This document shows, piece by piece, positions 48,677 through 60,020 of a DNA stretch of 64,000 nucleotides. Source of the DNA: Labia minor. Taxonomy: Eukaryota; Arthropoda; Insecta; Dermaptera; Spongiphoridae. The translations under genes and the position numbers were made by a program. Where the stretch lies: the NCBI GenBank assembly GCA_963082975.1, contig OY720345.1, positions 13,356,491 to 13,420,490 of the forward strand, read 5' to 3'. Each line of letters opens with the position of its first letter. Positions within the stretch are counted from its first letter, which is position 1. The notes below the pieces were generated by a model, which made no database searches, had not been told where the DNA came from, and saw only the letters and a list, made by a program, of their open reading frames with translations.

Positions 48677-49014
48677 TAGTTATTCTCAACCTGGGCGATC
48701 GACAACTTAAAGGGGGCGATTATTTGACTATACGATTTTGGGGGTCGATAGTATTTTTGGGGGGCGAAAACATTTTAAACTCTAAAAAAAAGGTAAGAAG
48801 ATTTTGCGAACAGGCTTTTAAACATTTCCGCTTTTTTCAATATGGTTCAAAAAAAAAGGTAAGATGATTTTGCGATTTTTCAATGTCTCTAAGTATCACC
48901 AAGTGTACCTAACTTATATTAGGGATTATGTTAAAATGTATAGGGGGGGGGGGGCAAATTATGAAGCCGGCCTTACCAAGTGGGCGTTTGGTTCAAAAAG
49001 GTTGAGAACCACTA
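48677..49014. mobile_element. hAT-type MITE, 338 bp
   Basis: Ends TAGTTATTCTCAACC and GGTTGAGAACCACTA are inverted (two mismatches) and resemble the ends of the MITE at 581-881. The interior holds 'GGGGGCGA' blocks, an 'AAAAAAAGGTAAGA.GATTTTGCGA' segment repeated twice (48785, 48848) and a G run near 48943-48954. No coding capacity. Target duplication not clear. Confidence 0.65.
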
Positions 49015-49127
49015 ATATTGGACCTCTCGATATAATAGTGAATTATAAATAAAATAAATTATATATATATATATATAAGTATAGTATATAATCACAACAC
49101 ATAAAAATGAATATAAAAAAAATATTT

Positions 49128-49619
49128 ACTATCTCGTAAGTAATCTGTATTTATGTAACCAAGATTACGCCAAAACGGTTTGAGCTAGAATGATTTGGTA
49201 TATGGACATTATTCAAAATTCATAGTTTTTTATCAACTTTTGAGAAATGTAGCTCAACCGAAAGAGGGTCATTACCTACAACGTTTTGATTTTTTTTTCT
49301 TCTAAAGTGACCGTAAAAATAAAGATATATGTTTGATAATTTTTCACATGATTAATAATTGTATAAAACTGCTATATATAGAATTTCAGCTTGATTGAAT
49401 CGATGAAAGTATCAGAATTAATTTTTTAACACTGCAAATCTCAGGCGCCAACACGTGTCGTGGTGCCATCAACAAAGAGCCAAACATGCGCTGGTTTAAT
49501 CAATTTTATTTATTAATTTTAATTTATAATTTAATTAATTTAATTTAATTTAATTTAAATTAATATATGTTATTTAATCCAATTCAAATTTGCGAGATAG
49601 TCGAGTGGAGACACTCCAG
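49128..49619 (+). mobile_element. HINE-A copy 4, internally deleted
   Basis: Keeps the 5' ACTATCTCG and the 3' end (GCGAGATAGT, hairpin GAGTG-GAGA-CACTC, CAG). It lacks about 120 bp near the 5' end, including the GT microsatellite; similarity resumes at 'AAGATTACGC'. Inserted between T-rich flanks. Confidence 0.72.
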
Positions 49620-50560
49620 ATTTTTTTCAATTATATTTATAATGTATATTTTAAGTTAAATTAAGGAATATACATATATGTGAGTTTCCATATATAAAAA
49701 ATATTCAATACAAATAGAACCATTAAGTGTATTCAGTGGCGTACCTAGGGGGGTGCGGTGGGTGCGGGCCGCACCGGGCGGCACTTATCTGGGGGCGGCA
49801 TTTTTTATATTTAGTTATAGTTGTAAAAAGCAACTTATTCATTTCATATTTATTTTTTTTCTTTCTTGAATAATAAATGATTATTATAAGTTAACTATTT
49901 ATAGTTTATAATATTTTAATTTATTAAATCAAACTAAATATTATTTTTTATTTCAATATTTTTAATGTTAATACAATAATTTTTATTTTATAATCTATAA
50001 AATAATTTAATTATTTTAAAAAACGGCGGTCTTCTTTACAATTTTTTTTACTCTCACTGACTGTGAATCCCTCTGATCCCTCCTCATGCTTCTCATCTTG
50101 ATAATAGTGTCGAATAGAAATAGATGATATTACTTGGAATAATTTTTAAGATAATTAATAATTTAATTTTATCAAATAAATATCTAATTATTTTCAGGTA
50201 ATTTTATATATATTTTAATATTATTGTTATAGTTTTAATTTTTTTAAGTAATTTCTTTTTATTTTAATTTTTATATTTTAGCTAAATATTATTTAATATT
50301 TTTTAAATTTATTAATTTAATTAAATACATTTGTTTAAAATTGTTTTTCATATCAAATAATTTGAATTTCTATTTAAAACGTTTTATTTATTTAATTTAA
50401 TTTTATTTATTTTTTGATCATTTTATTTGCATTTTTATATTAATAATTGTTTTTTTTTAGATAATTTAAAACATTTCAATTGCCTTTTTTACTTGATTAA
50501 TTTTGAATTTTGATTTAATTATATTTTTATTTTTTCATAATTTATTTATTTACTCAAAAA

Positions 50561-51190
50561 TTGCAACTGCACATTCGATCATATTCCAAATGGAAGGAAT
50601 TAGAAATAAGACTTGGACGTGGCGAAACTATTGACAAACTACAACAACAGAATATTGATAAAGAAATAAAAAAATGGAAGGAAATTCTAACAAGAATACT
50701 TGATATAATTAGATTCTTAGCAAAACAAAATTTGGCGTTTCGAGGACATCGTGAGTGTTCATCAGGAAAACATCGATTCAATGGAAAATAGAGGAAATTT
50801 TCTTGAGCTTGTTGACTTATTGGCTAAGTACGACCCAGTATTACGAGAACACGTAGTAAAAATTAAGATGGGTAATAAATTTAGTATCTCTTATTTGTCG
50901 CCGAAGATTCAGAACGAATTCATAGAGCTATTGGGAGGCGCAGTCAGAAAAACAATTATGGATCAAATAAAGCAGGCTAAATACTTTTGTATTATATTTG
51001 ACAGCACTCCTGACATTTCACACAAAGATCAAACCAGTCAAATTATTAGATATGTAGTTATTGATGGCAGCGAAGTTAAAGTTGTAGAATCATTTATTGA
51101 CTTTGTAGAAACTAAAGGAAAAACTGCTGAGGAAATCACAGATATGATTTTAACGAAATTAAAAAATGACGGTTTAGATATAAAAAAAAG
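50561..51190 (+). pseudogene. hAT transposase, N-terminal half (ZMYM1/TTF-like)
   Basis: Two overlapping frames with one frameshift near 50755 encode the part before and around the first catalytic residue. The first reads SYSKWKELEIRL, then FLAKQNLAFRGHRE. The second reads GNFLELVDLLAKYDPVLREH, then IFDSTPDISHKDQ, whose aspartate(s) probably belong to the DDE catalytic site, and a KTAEEITDMIL segment. This order is typical of ZMYM1-like/TTF-type hAT proteins. No zinc-finger region is seen upstream. Coding continues into the downstream half at 54079 once the Helentron at 51191-54078 is removed. Confidence 0.87.
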
Positions 51191-51370
51191 CAAAATGTGC
51201 AGCATCGTACACGTGGCGGAAGTGAAACTTCTTACAATCTAGAGAATAAGAGAAATTTTAGTTGAGAGTGTGAGTGAGAGAGAAATAGAGAAAAATAAAG
51301 GGATCATTTCGAAAGACATATAACAGTATAAAATTTTCGTAACAAATATTCGCTTTATTATTATTATTAT

Positions 51371-51705
51371 CTACTCTATCATCATATCTACATTGCCTGT
51401 ACTATTGTCGGTTGGTGCTTCAATTGGTAATACTGATATTAATGGCTTGTGATAACTAAAATAAGATATATATGTTCGTGATTCGATATTTTCTATATAA
51501 CGTGTAAAAACAGCATCTATTGTAGTTCCAGATTTTGTTGTTGATTCCTTGGGATCGTTATTTATAAGCAGACCAAATGTTTCTCGAAGAAAGTTGATCA
51601 ACGGCAACGAATCATCAGATTCAAAATTTACATTAAAATCTCCCCCGAGAATTAGAGGGATTTTATCTTCGCCTCGTTCAAGTGCATTAGCACCTGTGTG
51701 GCTAT
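51371..51705 (-). pseudogene. Helentron C-terminal endonuclease (EEP/APE-like) fragment
   Basis: On the minus strand, open from about 51705 to the stop at 51371. It begins SHTGANALERGEDK, then LILGGDFNVNFESDD containing the GDFN metal/catalytic motif, then FLRETFGLLIND-type sequence and SGTTIDAVFTRY. It ends with ISYFSYHKPLISVL, the S-x-H-x-P-type motif of endonuclease/exonuclease/phosphatase folds. This matches the endonuclease tail found on Helentron replicase-helicase proteins. The stop lies about 170 bp from the element's 3' end, as expected. Everything N-terminal (Rep, PIF1-like helicase) is lost. Confidence 0.82.
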
Positions 51706-51994
51706 AAACCAGTAGTGAAATAAATAATATCGTCTAAATTTTGGTCGTTATTTTTTTTCGGCATAGTGAAATCTGTGGAGTAGAGAAAAGCAGTTTTAAA
51801 TGCAATAATAATTTTAAATTGATTTAGTAGTGTTAAAGTAATGTTGAGATTCGGATAAATAACGTGAATGGTCATCGACGCACATAACTGTATGTGTTGG
51901 CGTGTGAATCGCCGACCATGTTCACACACACAATTACATGCGTCGGTATGCGTGCACGCTGTATATTTGACTTGAGAATTTTAATTATTTCACG

Positions 51995-53045
51995 ATATAT
52001 ATCTTATCTTATTATGCTAGCTAAAATTGTATATATCTATCTATTTATCTATCTATATATATTGGTTCTCAAAAACCGCTCTAACGATTTTTTTCAAATT
52101 CACACTAGATATAGTATTTATAAAGAAAAATTGAGTTTTATTGATTACATCTCTTGAAACTTACAGCTTCATTATTAATTTCTTAATTGAAAATTATATA
52201 TGGGTGACGTAAATGGCATCCATTTTGAAATTTTACTCCCGCCTTTTTTTAATTTTGTATTAATATTTTTTTTATATTTAAAATATTTTAAAATTTATAA
52301 TTTAATTTCGAAATAAAATTAAAAATATTTATTTTTAATAAAATATATATATATATTTATTAATCCCGCTTTTTTTTTAAATGATATTGTATTAACATTT
52401 TTTTATATTTAAAATATTTTAAAATTCATTATTTAATTTCGAAATTTTATATTTAAAATATTTTAAAATTTATTATTTAATTTCGAAATAAAATTAAAAA
52501 TATTTATTTTTAATAAAATATATATATATATTTATTAATCCCGCTTTTTTTTTAAATGATATTGTATTAACATTTTTTTATATTTAAAATATTTTAAAAT
52601 TCATTATTTAATTTCGAAATAAAATTAAAAATATTTATTTTTAATAAAATATATATATATTTATTAATCTCTCTCAAAAAAAAACAACAAAACAAATAAA
52701 TGTCTTTGAAAGATGGTAAAAATATCTTTGTAATTATCAAAATATCATAGACCAGCAGTAAGAACAATTGTTTTTACTCCCCGAGTTCGAAGGATCGAAA
52801 CTCGCCGCGTGCATTTTTTTTTTATCTATTTTCGTGATTTATTTATTCATTGTTCTTTTATTAATTAAGTTTTAGATAGTTTTATAATTTTTAATATTTT
52901 TTCAATAAAATATTATTTAATACATTTAATAATTGTAATAAATAATTAAAGAATTGTATATCAATATTTTTTAAAGGGTAGAGCGAGCTCGGTGTCTCAG
53001 GTATTAATATTACCAGCCAAATCCAATAATAATGAATCATTTTTT
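51995..53045 (-). mobile_element. HINE-C-like repeat, copy 3, expanded
   Basis: On the minus strand it opens near 53030 with GGTAATATTAATACCTGAG and ACACCGAGC and closes near 51995 with TTTTAGCTAGCATAATAAG, matching copy 1 at 10045-10625. The shared AGAGCGGTTTTTGAGAACC block is near 52063. A tandem duplication (52245-52670) accounts for its greater length. It lies inside the Helentron remnant and abuts a HINE-A copy. Confidence 0.65.
52245..52670. repeat. Tandem duplication inside HINE-C copy 3
   Basis: A block running from ATATTTAAAATATTTTAAAA through 'AATTTCGAAATAAAATT' and a (TA)n tract to 'ATTAATCCCGC' is repeated about three times, one unit truncated after TTTCGAAA. Units are almost identical, so the expansion is recent. 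The same block occurs once in the HINE-C copy at 60515-61019. Confidence 0.85.
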
Positions 53046-53228
53046 ACTATCTCGCCAGAGATAGTATTGCGATCACGAAAATTTTCGATGTTGAGATTTT
53101 GATGTTTTTATACTTTTTGAAGGTTCCTGAATCATTTTCACTAAGGTTGAGAAAAATGTCTGTGTGTGTGTGTCTGTGTGTGTGTGTGTGTGTGTGTATG
53201 TAGGCAAGATTACGCAAAAACGGTTTGA
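53046..53228 (+). mobile_element. HINE-A copy 5, 5' end only
   Basis: Starts ACTATCTCGCCAGAGATAGT after a T run and matches copies 1 and 2 through the (GT)n tract (53160-53197) to 'AAAAACGGTTTGA', where it stops. The 3' end is missing. It abuts HINE-C copy 3. Confidence 0.72.
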
Positions 53229-53689
53229 TTTTATATATGTTTATTTATTCACAAAAAATTATTAAATTGTAATTTAAATTCTTATAGTTTTATTAAATAA
53301 ATCATTTTTAGTTATAATTTTATATAAGCATTTTTTAATTGAACCTATTCAATCTTGTCATTCCCTAATCAGCATACGCGGTTTCAATAACCCTTTTAAT
53401 TATTCTAAATTCAATCTTTAATTAAATCTAATTTAACACACAACAATTCCGTCTCATTATTGTAATACAAAGTTAGAAATATTAAGTTAATATAATTAAT
53501 ATTATTTATTTATTAATACCAATTAATAATATTAATTACTTATAAATAATTCATAATAATAATAAATTGTGATACCAACTTATAGGAATATTAAAATAAT
53601 ATAATTATTATTTTACATATATATGAATATAATATAAATATTTTTAATTTTATTTTAAGAATAGATATATATCTAAAAGGCGGTAACTG

Positions 53690-54058
53690 TGAGGTCACAT
53701 ACTAATTTTTATTCTTTCACCCAGCAGAGGCTAAGAAATATTATTCCGCGTCAACGTACTAGTGCGCATGCGCGCCGTGGACTTTCAACCTAGCGACAGG
53801 GTATTAGAACGAAAGACAGCATAAAACGAAGACGCAGATAGCCTCTTTCTCAAAGACGAAAGACCGGACAAAAGAAAGACCCAGATAGCCTCTCTCTCAA
53901 AAACGAAACACCGCACAAAAGAGAGACAGAGATAGAGGCTATCTCATTCTCACTCGTTATATCTATATCTTTTTTCTCTCTTGCGTTTCGTAACGCGTTA
54001 CGAAATTTCAATTTTTCAATTCACTCTCCATTCTCAACCAAATGTCAGGACGCCGCTA
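53690..54058. repeat. Helentron 5' region with degenerate tandem units
   Basis: Less AT-rich than its surroundings. A unit built on 'AGATAGCCTCT.TCTCAAA.ACGAAA' recurs two to three times between 53826 and 53945 and ends in an inverted piece, AGAGGCTATCTC. A GCGCATGCGCGC palindrome-like stretch lies near 53763. Probably original Helentron 5' sequence, since it abuts the 5' subterminal repeat. Confidence 0.55.
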
Positions 54059-54078
54059 AAGAAGTTTCACTTCAAAAA

Positions 54079-55357
54079 TTGCAGAGGACAGGCTTACGAT
54101 AATGCTCCCGTCATGGCAGGAAAGCACAGTGGTGTTCAAACTCGTATTAAAGAAATAAATCCAAATACAGAATTTGTAGCATGTACAAATCATTCTTTAA
54201 ACTTGGCATGTTTACACGCAGCTTCTACAGCTATCAATTCCATCACATTTTTTGGAACTATCGAACAGTTGTTTTCGTTGTTTTCTTCTTCCACTCATAG
54301 ATGGAATGTTTTACTTTCTGTCACTGGTCAAGGTGTTAAACGCAGTGTAGAAACTCGCTGGAGCGCTAGAGCTGCAGCGGTAACTATAGTAAAAAAACAT
54401 TTTTTTTACATTTTAAGCGCTTTGGAAAAATTGACATCTGAAGAAGAAAATAGTAAAACGAGATCAGATGCTGGAATATTACTCAATTCTATGCAATCTT
54501 TTTCTTTTCTTTGTTACCTTCATTTATGGGAACCCGTCCTTTTGGAAATTAATGACGCTCAAAAATACCTGCAAATAAAAGGGTTAAATGTCCACCAATG
54601 CCATATAAAACTAAATTCTTTGCAAACACATTTCATGGAACAAAGAGATACGCTAGTACAAAACGCTGTTATAGCAGCCAAAATAATTTGTGAAGAGTTG
54701 GAGATATCGACTGAGCGTCGAGTTAGAAGGAGAAAAAATATGAGTGGGGAAAATTCGCGAGACGTGGTGCTATCCTTAGAAGAAGAAGTACGAAGAGAAA
54801 TGTTTATAAAGGAAATAAAGGAAATAAAAGAACGCTTCGATCAGGTGCATGGCCTTGCAAGAAAATATGCGTGTATAATACCGTGTAACCTACTAAATGA
54901 AGAATTTGAATGTCAAATAAATGACTTGATTGACATTGATAAAGAACAGTTCCATATTGAAAGAAAAAGGATCCAGGTTTTTATGGCTGTACCTACACTA
55001 AAAAAAGAGGCAAAACATTGGAAAAACGGGGAGAAGGGCCCTCTTGATCTGCTAAAATTTATTCAGCAGTATAGGTTGGAAAATTCTGTTCCCAACATTG
55101 TCATTTTATTAAGAATTTTTTTAACAATTTCAATCAGTGTCGCTAGTTGCGAAAGAAGATTCTCAAAATTGAAGTTGATAAAAAATTATCTTCGTTCTAC
55201 AATGAGTCAAATAAGACTACAAAATCTTGCAATATTATCAATAGAAAAAGAAATTACAAATAAAATAAATTTTGAGAGCATTATACACGATTTTTCTAGT
55301 ATGAAAGCTAGAAAATTAAATATTATATATATATGTGTAAAAAAATTTACTCTGTGA
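54079..55357 (+). pseudogene. hAT transposase, C-terminal half (ZMYM1-like)
   Basis: An open frame runs to the stop at 55357. True hAT coding begins at CRGQAYDNAPVMAGKHSGV (the codons before it are Helentron sequence), which should contain the second catalytic aspartate. Then FVACTNHSLNLACLHAAS, a SVETRWSARAAAV block containing the conserved RW pair, and near the end the dimerisation domain with ISISVASCERRFSKLK and RLQNLAILSIE. This half has no internal stop over about 425 codons. Together with the 50561-51190 part it would form a hAT transposase of ordinary size. The product is broken by the insertion. Confidence 0.92.
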
Positions 55358-55505
55358 ATTAATTAATATTGATTAAATAACTTAATAATTTATTTATGTG
55401 TATTAATTTATAAAAACCACTATTTGATTGACTTATAATAGAAAGGGCGGCAAACTGGAGACCGCACCGGGCGGCAAAAGTTCTAGGTACGCCACTGAGT
55501 GTATT

Positions 55506-55917
55506 CTATTATAAATTAAAAAAAAATATATAATATATCACAACAAGAAATTAAATTTTTTTAAATAATTTTAACGCATTTTATTAATTTTTTATTATTT
55601 TTCATAATTATGTATTTATTTTTTAAAAAATATTCAATTTTTTTTATAAGATAGAAATATATATTCAATGTTTTTTTTTAGTTTGTAAGTGAAAGAAACA
55701 GAATGAATGTCGTTATCCACTCCCCCTTCCTCTTCCCTCACTGTACCTCTCCCCCCTGAAGGCATTTTAATTTCTCAAACTCTGGCTACAATGTTTCGTC
55801 TTTGCCAATGGGATATCTTTCGAGTAAGAAATTCTCATCAAACAGCCCTCTTTCCTCCACCCACACTTCGCCCCTGTCTAATCATCCCTCAAACATCCCT
55901 TCGGCAATTTTAATATA

Positions 55918-55958
<41 letters not shown>

Positions 55959-57425
55959 AAAAGGAGTGGGGTGAATGGAGGTTTGGATTAAAATATTTTA
56001 TTGATTTCGGAATGAGAGAAAGAGATGAGATAATCCAACACCTTTCAAGATTATATATATATATATATAGAATTATTATCAAAAGGTTTTACTTGTGGAA
56101 AAGAATTTAAAACATTCATTTATATATTAATAATTAATTTATCGTTGAGGATAAATCAATTTTTTTTTTTAATAATTCATTTTTATTTTTATTTTTTTTT
56201 TTCTACTTTTTTACAATTATTACTTAAATAAAAGTTTCATTTTTAAAATTATAATATTTAGTAATTAATTTAATAAATTATACATTCAAATTTAAGATAT
56301 ATTTAATTTCTTATATAATTTGATATTCAATTGATTATTTATTTTTTTTTGTCAAATTCTTTCACTGAGGTAATATTTTATTATAAAAATATATGATATC
56401 ATATTTGTTTTTATTTATAGATAAGTCAAACATCACTTTTATTTTTTTTTTTTATTTTTAAATTGATTTTATTCTCCTTAGATTAATCCTGATCAAAATT
56501 ATGAATCATAAACAATTTTATAAAGATTCATTCAATAAGTGACTAAAACTTTTAAACAAATTATTACATAAAAATATTCAATTTCAAACATGATTTATAG
56601 AAAATTCCAAAGAAATATATATAAAGTATATAATACATATCAAATTTTAAAAAATAACAACCATACTTTCATCTTTTATTCAAAAATTAATTCTAAATGT
56701 TAATTACCCTTTTAAAACGTGTTTTTCGTTCAAATATTAATAATATTTATATATATATCAATTATCTGATGTCTTAGAGAGTGCTGCCATCTTTTAAAAA
56801 GATTTTATCTATTTTTTTCTTTCTTATTTTTTTAAATACTATTATTTTTATACGCAAGAGTACCCTTATATAAATATATTACAATATTTTTTTTTAAACT
56901 ACATCCTGTTATTATGTAGATTATTATTAATATGAATAATTTATTTTTGAATATAAAGATTCAATTTCTCACTCATTTATTAGAAGCTTGCCTACAATTC
57001 ATTTAGACAAGTAAATAATAAATATTTTGAGATACTAAAGAACAAAATAAATCATTAAAACATTTAAAAGTATTAAACTAAATTAGTCAGAAATCAATAT
57101 ATTATATATATATATAATCATTTAAGAATAAAATTAAATAGATATAAACGAAAAGAAAAGATAAGATGAAAAAATTGAAATGGTTACTTTTCTTATTTCT
57201 TCAATTAATTTAAAAAAAATCATTGATAATATTTGTTATTATCATAGTTTTAAAATATTTTTTTTTTAAAATTTTGTTTTTAAATTATTTTTTTAATGTT
57301 AATTCAATAATATATATATATGTATTAGTAGAGTCTGTAGACTCAAAAATTTAAATTTTACTTTATTTCATTCTTTTAAAATTAACTTTCATTTCAAATT
57401 TATATTTTTTTAAAACTTTTTTTTT
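55506..57425. other. AT-rich intergenic
   Basis: Contains a less biased patch (55690-55910), (TA)n at 55919-55955 and 56053-56069, and long T runs. Nothing coding or bounded recognised. Confidence 0.5.
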
Positions 57426-57433
57426 ATTATCTC

Positions 57434-57673
57434 CAGTGATGTATTGGTAAAATAAGAAGTAAGGGAACGCATAGTGGGAGCAAAAAAGTTCTATTTTCAG
57501 TAAACTATTTTTTTCCAGATAGGTTTTTTTTTTATTCTTACTATACAAAATATTAACGAACACAAAAAAAGAAATTCTAACAGTAGATTTAAGTGGGATA
57601 TGAAAAAGTACTGAACGCGTTCAGGTTCTCAAAAAAGGTAAGGGAACGTCGTTCCCCTCCCAATTCACCACTG
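57434..57673. mobile_element. hAT-type MITE, 240 bp
   Basis: Ends CAGTGATGTATTGG and CCAATTCACCACTG with a perfect 8-bp target duplication attatctc (57426-57433 and 57674-57681). Inside, 'AAGGGAACG' is near both ends in inverted or direct form. AT-rich centre, no coding capacity. Confidence 0.93.
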
Positions 57674-58552
57674 ATTATCTCTTATTGATCGTTTAATTTA
57701 GAAATTTTTAGTACTTTACAAAATATTCATTTGGATTTTTTAACTTCTTTTCTGTTCTTGTAAATAAAAATTAAAAATAAAATTATTTGCATTTGGTAGT
57801 TTTTTTTTTTAACATTATTATTATTCGTATTAATGGAAATCTTTGCTACCTTTTTTTTGTATTATTCGATGAATTAAGAACTAATTTAGCATATGAATTT
57901 AATTAATTACGTTAAAAGATTAAAATAATTGAAAATTTTACATTTGAATGATGTTGATTTGTGTTGGTTTGAATGTTCTTATCTCTCTCTAATCATGACC
58001 TCCAATGGTGCTGCTGCTTCTCGTTGAAGAGATCAAAGCTCAATGAAGTCGCTCTCCACCTACACAGACACCCCACTACACCTGACTTATCCTTCCACCC
58101 TTCCCCCCTTCCTCTCCTCTGAATCCCCTTCAACACAACACCACCCAACTCTCTATCCCTTTCTCTTTACCAGTATCTAGCATTTAAACTAATGAATATA
58201 GAGGAATAGAAGAAAAAAGAGAGAGAGAGAGAGAAGAGAAAGAAAGAGATAAACGAAGGGGGGCAAAGAAGACATCAAATAACACACATATATTTTTTTT
58301 AATTAATAGATTTTGTTGTTGTCATTTTATTTTTTATTTTATTTATTTATTTTTTTTTTTAATTTTTTTGATAGACAATTTAAGCAACGTGAAAAAAAAT
58401 AAAGGAAGTGATTTTTTGAAAGACACGACTCGTTAATGATGACAACTTCTATAGTATGAAAAGCAAACAAAAAGAGTGGTTATGGTGATTGTGTGTCTAT
58501 ATATCGTGGATAGGGGAGAGAGAAAAGCGGGGTCGTCTACAAAACACAAAAC

Positions 58553-58560
58553 AGGTGAGT
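58553..58560 (+). promoter_or_regulatory. Possible 5' splice site
   Basis: CAG|GTGAGT matches the metazoan donor consensus exactly (GT at 58555). The upstream 58380-58554 stretch is less AT-rich and non-coding, so it could be an untranslated exon after the GA-rich tract at 58217-58250. Without an acceptor partner or transcript this is only a sequence match. Confidence 0.2.
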
Positions 58561-59977
58561 GAAAAAAAAAAAAATTAAATACAAAAAATTACTTCAAGGG
58601 TAATCAGTTTTCATTCAATTAGAAAATCATATAAGTAATTTTTTCCCCAATAAAAAGTATATACATATAATATTATTTATTTACATAAAGATAATTAACA
58701 TAAATAAATAAATAAATAAAAAATAAAACATTTTAGTTAATCGATATCTTATTATTAATTTAAATCTCATTTTAAATATTTATTTCAATTAATATTCTAC
58801 TTATACAAATTTAATTAATAAGTAAATTGAATAATAAATAATATAAATATAAAATTTTTTTATAAAATAACGTTTTTCCAATGGACTAAAAATAATAAAA
58901 TAATTTTTTTATAAGCCTGACAAAGTTTATGGATGAATTGCTTCATATTCAACGAAAAACTTTGGGCGCATTTAGTTATTTATTTATATGAACATTCAAG
59001 TCAAATTTTTGTAATAATAAAATTAATCGGAGCAATACAAAGGGAGTTACTTACTAAAAGTAATTAGTCGCTAATTAATTACAATTAATTAATTATAATT
59101 CAATTATATTTCTTCTATACCTTCTAGGGATCCATTGAAATATCTATAAAAATTTTCAAAAGTCTATCACATTATTAAGATGATGAAAGATCGATTTCAA
59201 TTTGTCAAACGAGCGAACAGACAGACAGACAGAGAGACAGACGCCAAGTGAAGTTGAGAAAAACGTTATAAAAAAAGCTAAAAAAATATTTAGTGATATT
59301 TTCGATCTTCTAATTTTAATAATACCACGACATCTAAAAATAATTAAACTATAAAATATATTATGTAATAAAAATATATTGATAAACAAGCAAAACGACA
59401 TGAAAATATAAAATAAATAAAAAATTTCTTTAAATATTTAATTCTTCTAATTAATTATTTAAAGTAGATTTTCTAATTATTATTTTTTTTATGTGAGATT
59501 TAATAATTATTATTTTTTTTAAATAATTGGATTTTGTTTTATATAAAATATGTAAGTATATTTATTAAAAATGATTACTACACATAAGTATATTTATTTA
59601 ATCTACTACTCGCACTATAATTTTCTATAAGTGAATGACATTAAATAACAAACACTAAGTGAAATAATTTTTCTTATTAATTTATTTTATATTTGAACAT
59701 TTCGACACATAAAATATTGAAGAATGTTTGTAAGTGTAAGTGTATAATTGTACAATATATTATACATATTAGTTAAATAAATAATAATAATAATAATTAA
59801 CTATGAAAAATTTGGAAATTGATAAAAAAAGTTTTAGAAATGAAGAGGACCTTACAAAAATAGGAGATTGAGGGGTGTAGATGAAAAGGGGCGGAAAAAG
59901 GGTAGGGGGTGAGGGAGAGAAAAAGCTTTTGCAGTAATAATAACCGAAGAAAGCAACAACGTGAGTTGTCAGCGATA

Positions 59978-60020
59978 ATTAGGAAGGCTCACGCAAGAGG
60001 GCGATCGCGGCCTTCCTAAT
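59978..60020. other. Strong hairpin in a GC-rich island
   Basis: ATTAGGAAGGC (59978-59988) and its perfect complement GCCTTCCTAAT (60010-60020) surround a 21-nt loop that includes GCGATCGC. It has no repeat partner in the window and no flanking target duplication. It could be a small RNA precursor, a protein-binding site or chance. Confidence 0.45.

Larger units (their letters stand above)
51191..54078 (-). mobile_element. Helentron remnant inserted in the hAT transposase
   Basis: A perfect 15-bp inverted pair, GAAGTGAAACTTCTT (51219-51233) and its complement (54059-54073), marks both ends. On the minus strand the 5' end starts with it. At the 3' end it is followed by a stem-loop, GTGTA-cgatgc-TGCAC (51197-51212, one G-T pair), and the element then abuts the hAT's poly-A codons. 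Subterminal repeats plus a hairpin after the 3' copy define Helentrons. An endonuclease relic (51371-51705) confirms it. The Rep/helicase core is missing, replaced by HINE-C and HINE-A copies and AT-rich DNA. Exact boundaries are ambiguous within an A run. Confidence 0.85.
49734..55497 (+). mobile_element. ZMYM1-like hAT transposon, 5.76 kb, interrupted by a Helentron
   Basis: Ends CAGTGGCGTACCTA and TAGGTACGCCACTG with a perfect 8-bp target duplication agtgtatt (49726-49733 and 55498-55505). The subterminal regions carry GGGCGGCA/TGCCGCCC blocks. Transposase coding lies on the plus strand in two pieces (50561-51190 and 54079-55357), separated by a roughly 2.9-kb Helentron remnant. Without it the element is about 2.9 kb. 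A deleted relative lies at 3952-5173. Confidence 0.94.

Noticed and set aside
53981..54078. ATG at 53981 as the start of the hAT C-terminal protein
   Set aside because: The codons before CRGQAYDNAP are Helentron sequence including its subterminal repeat; the open frame runs through by chance.
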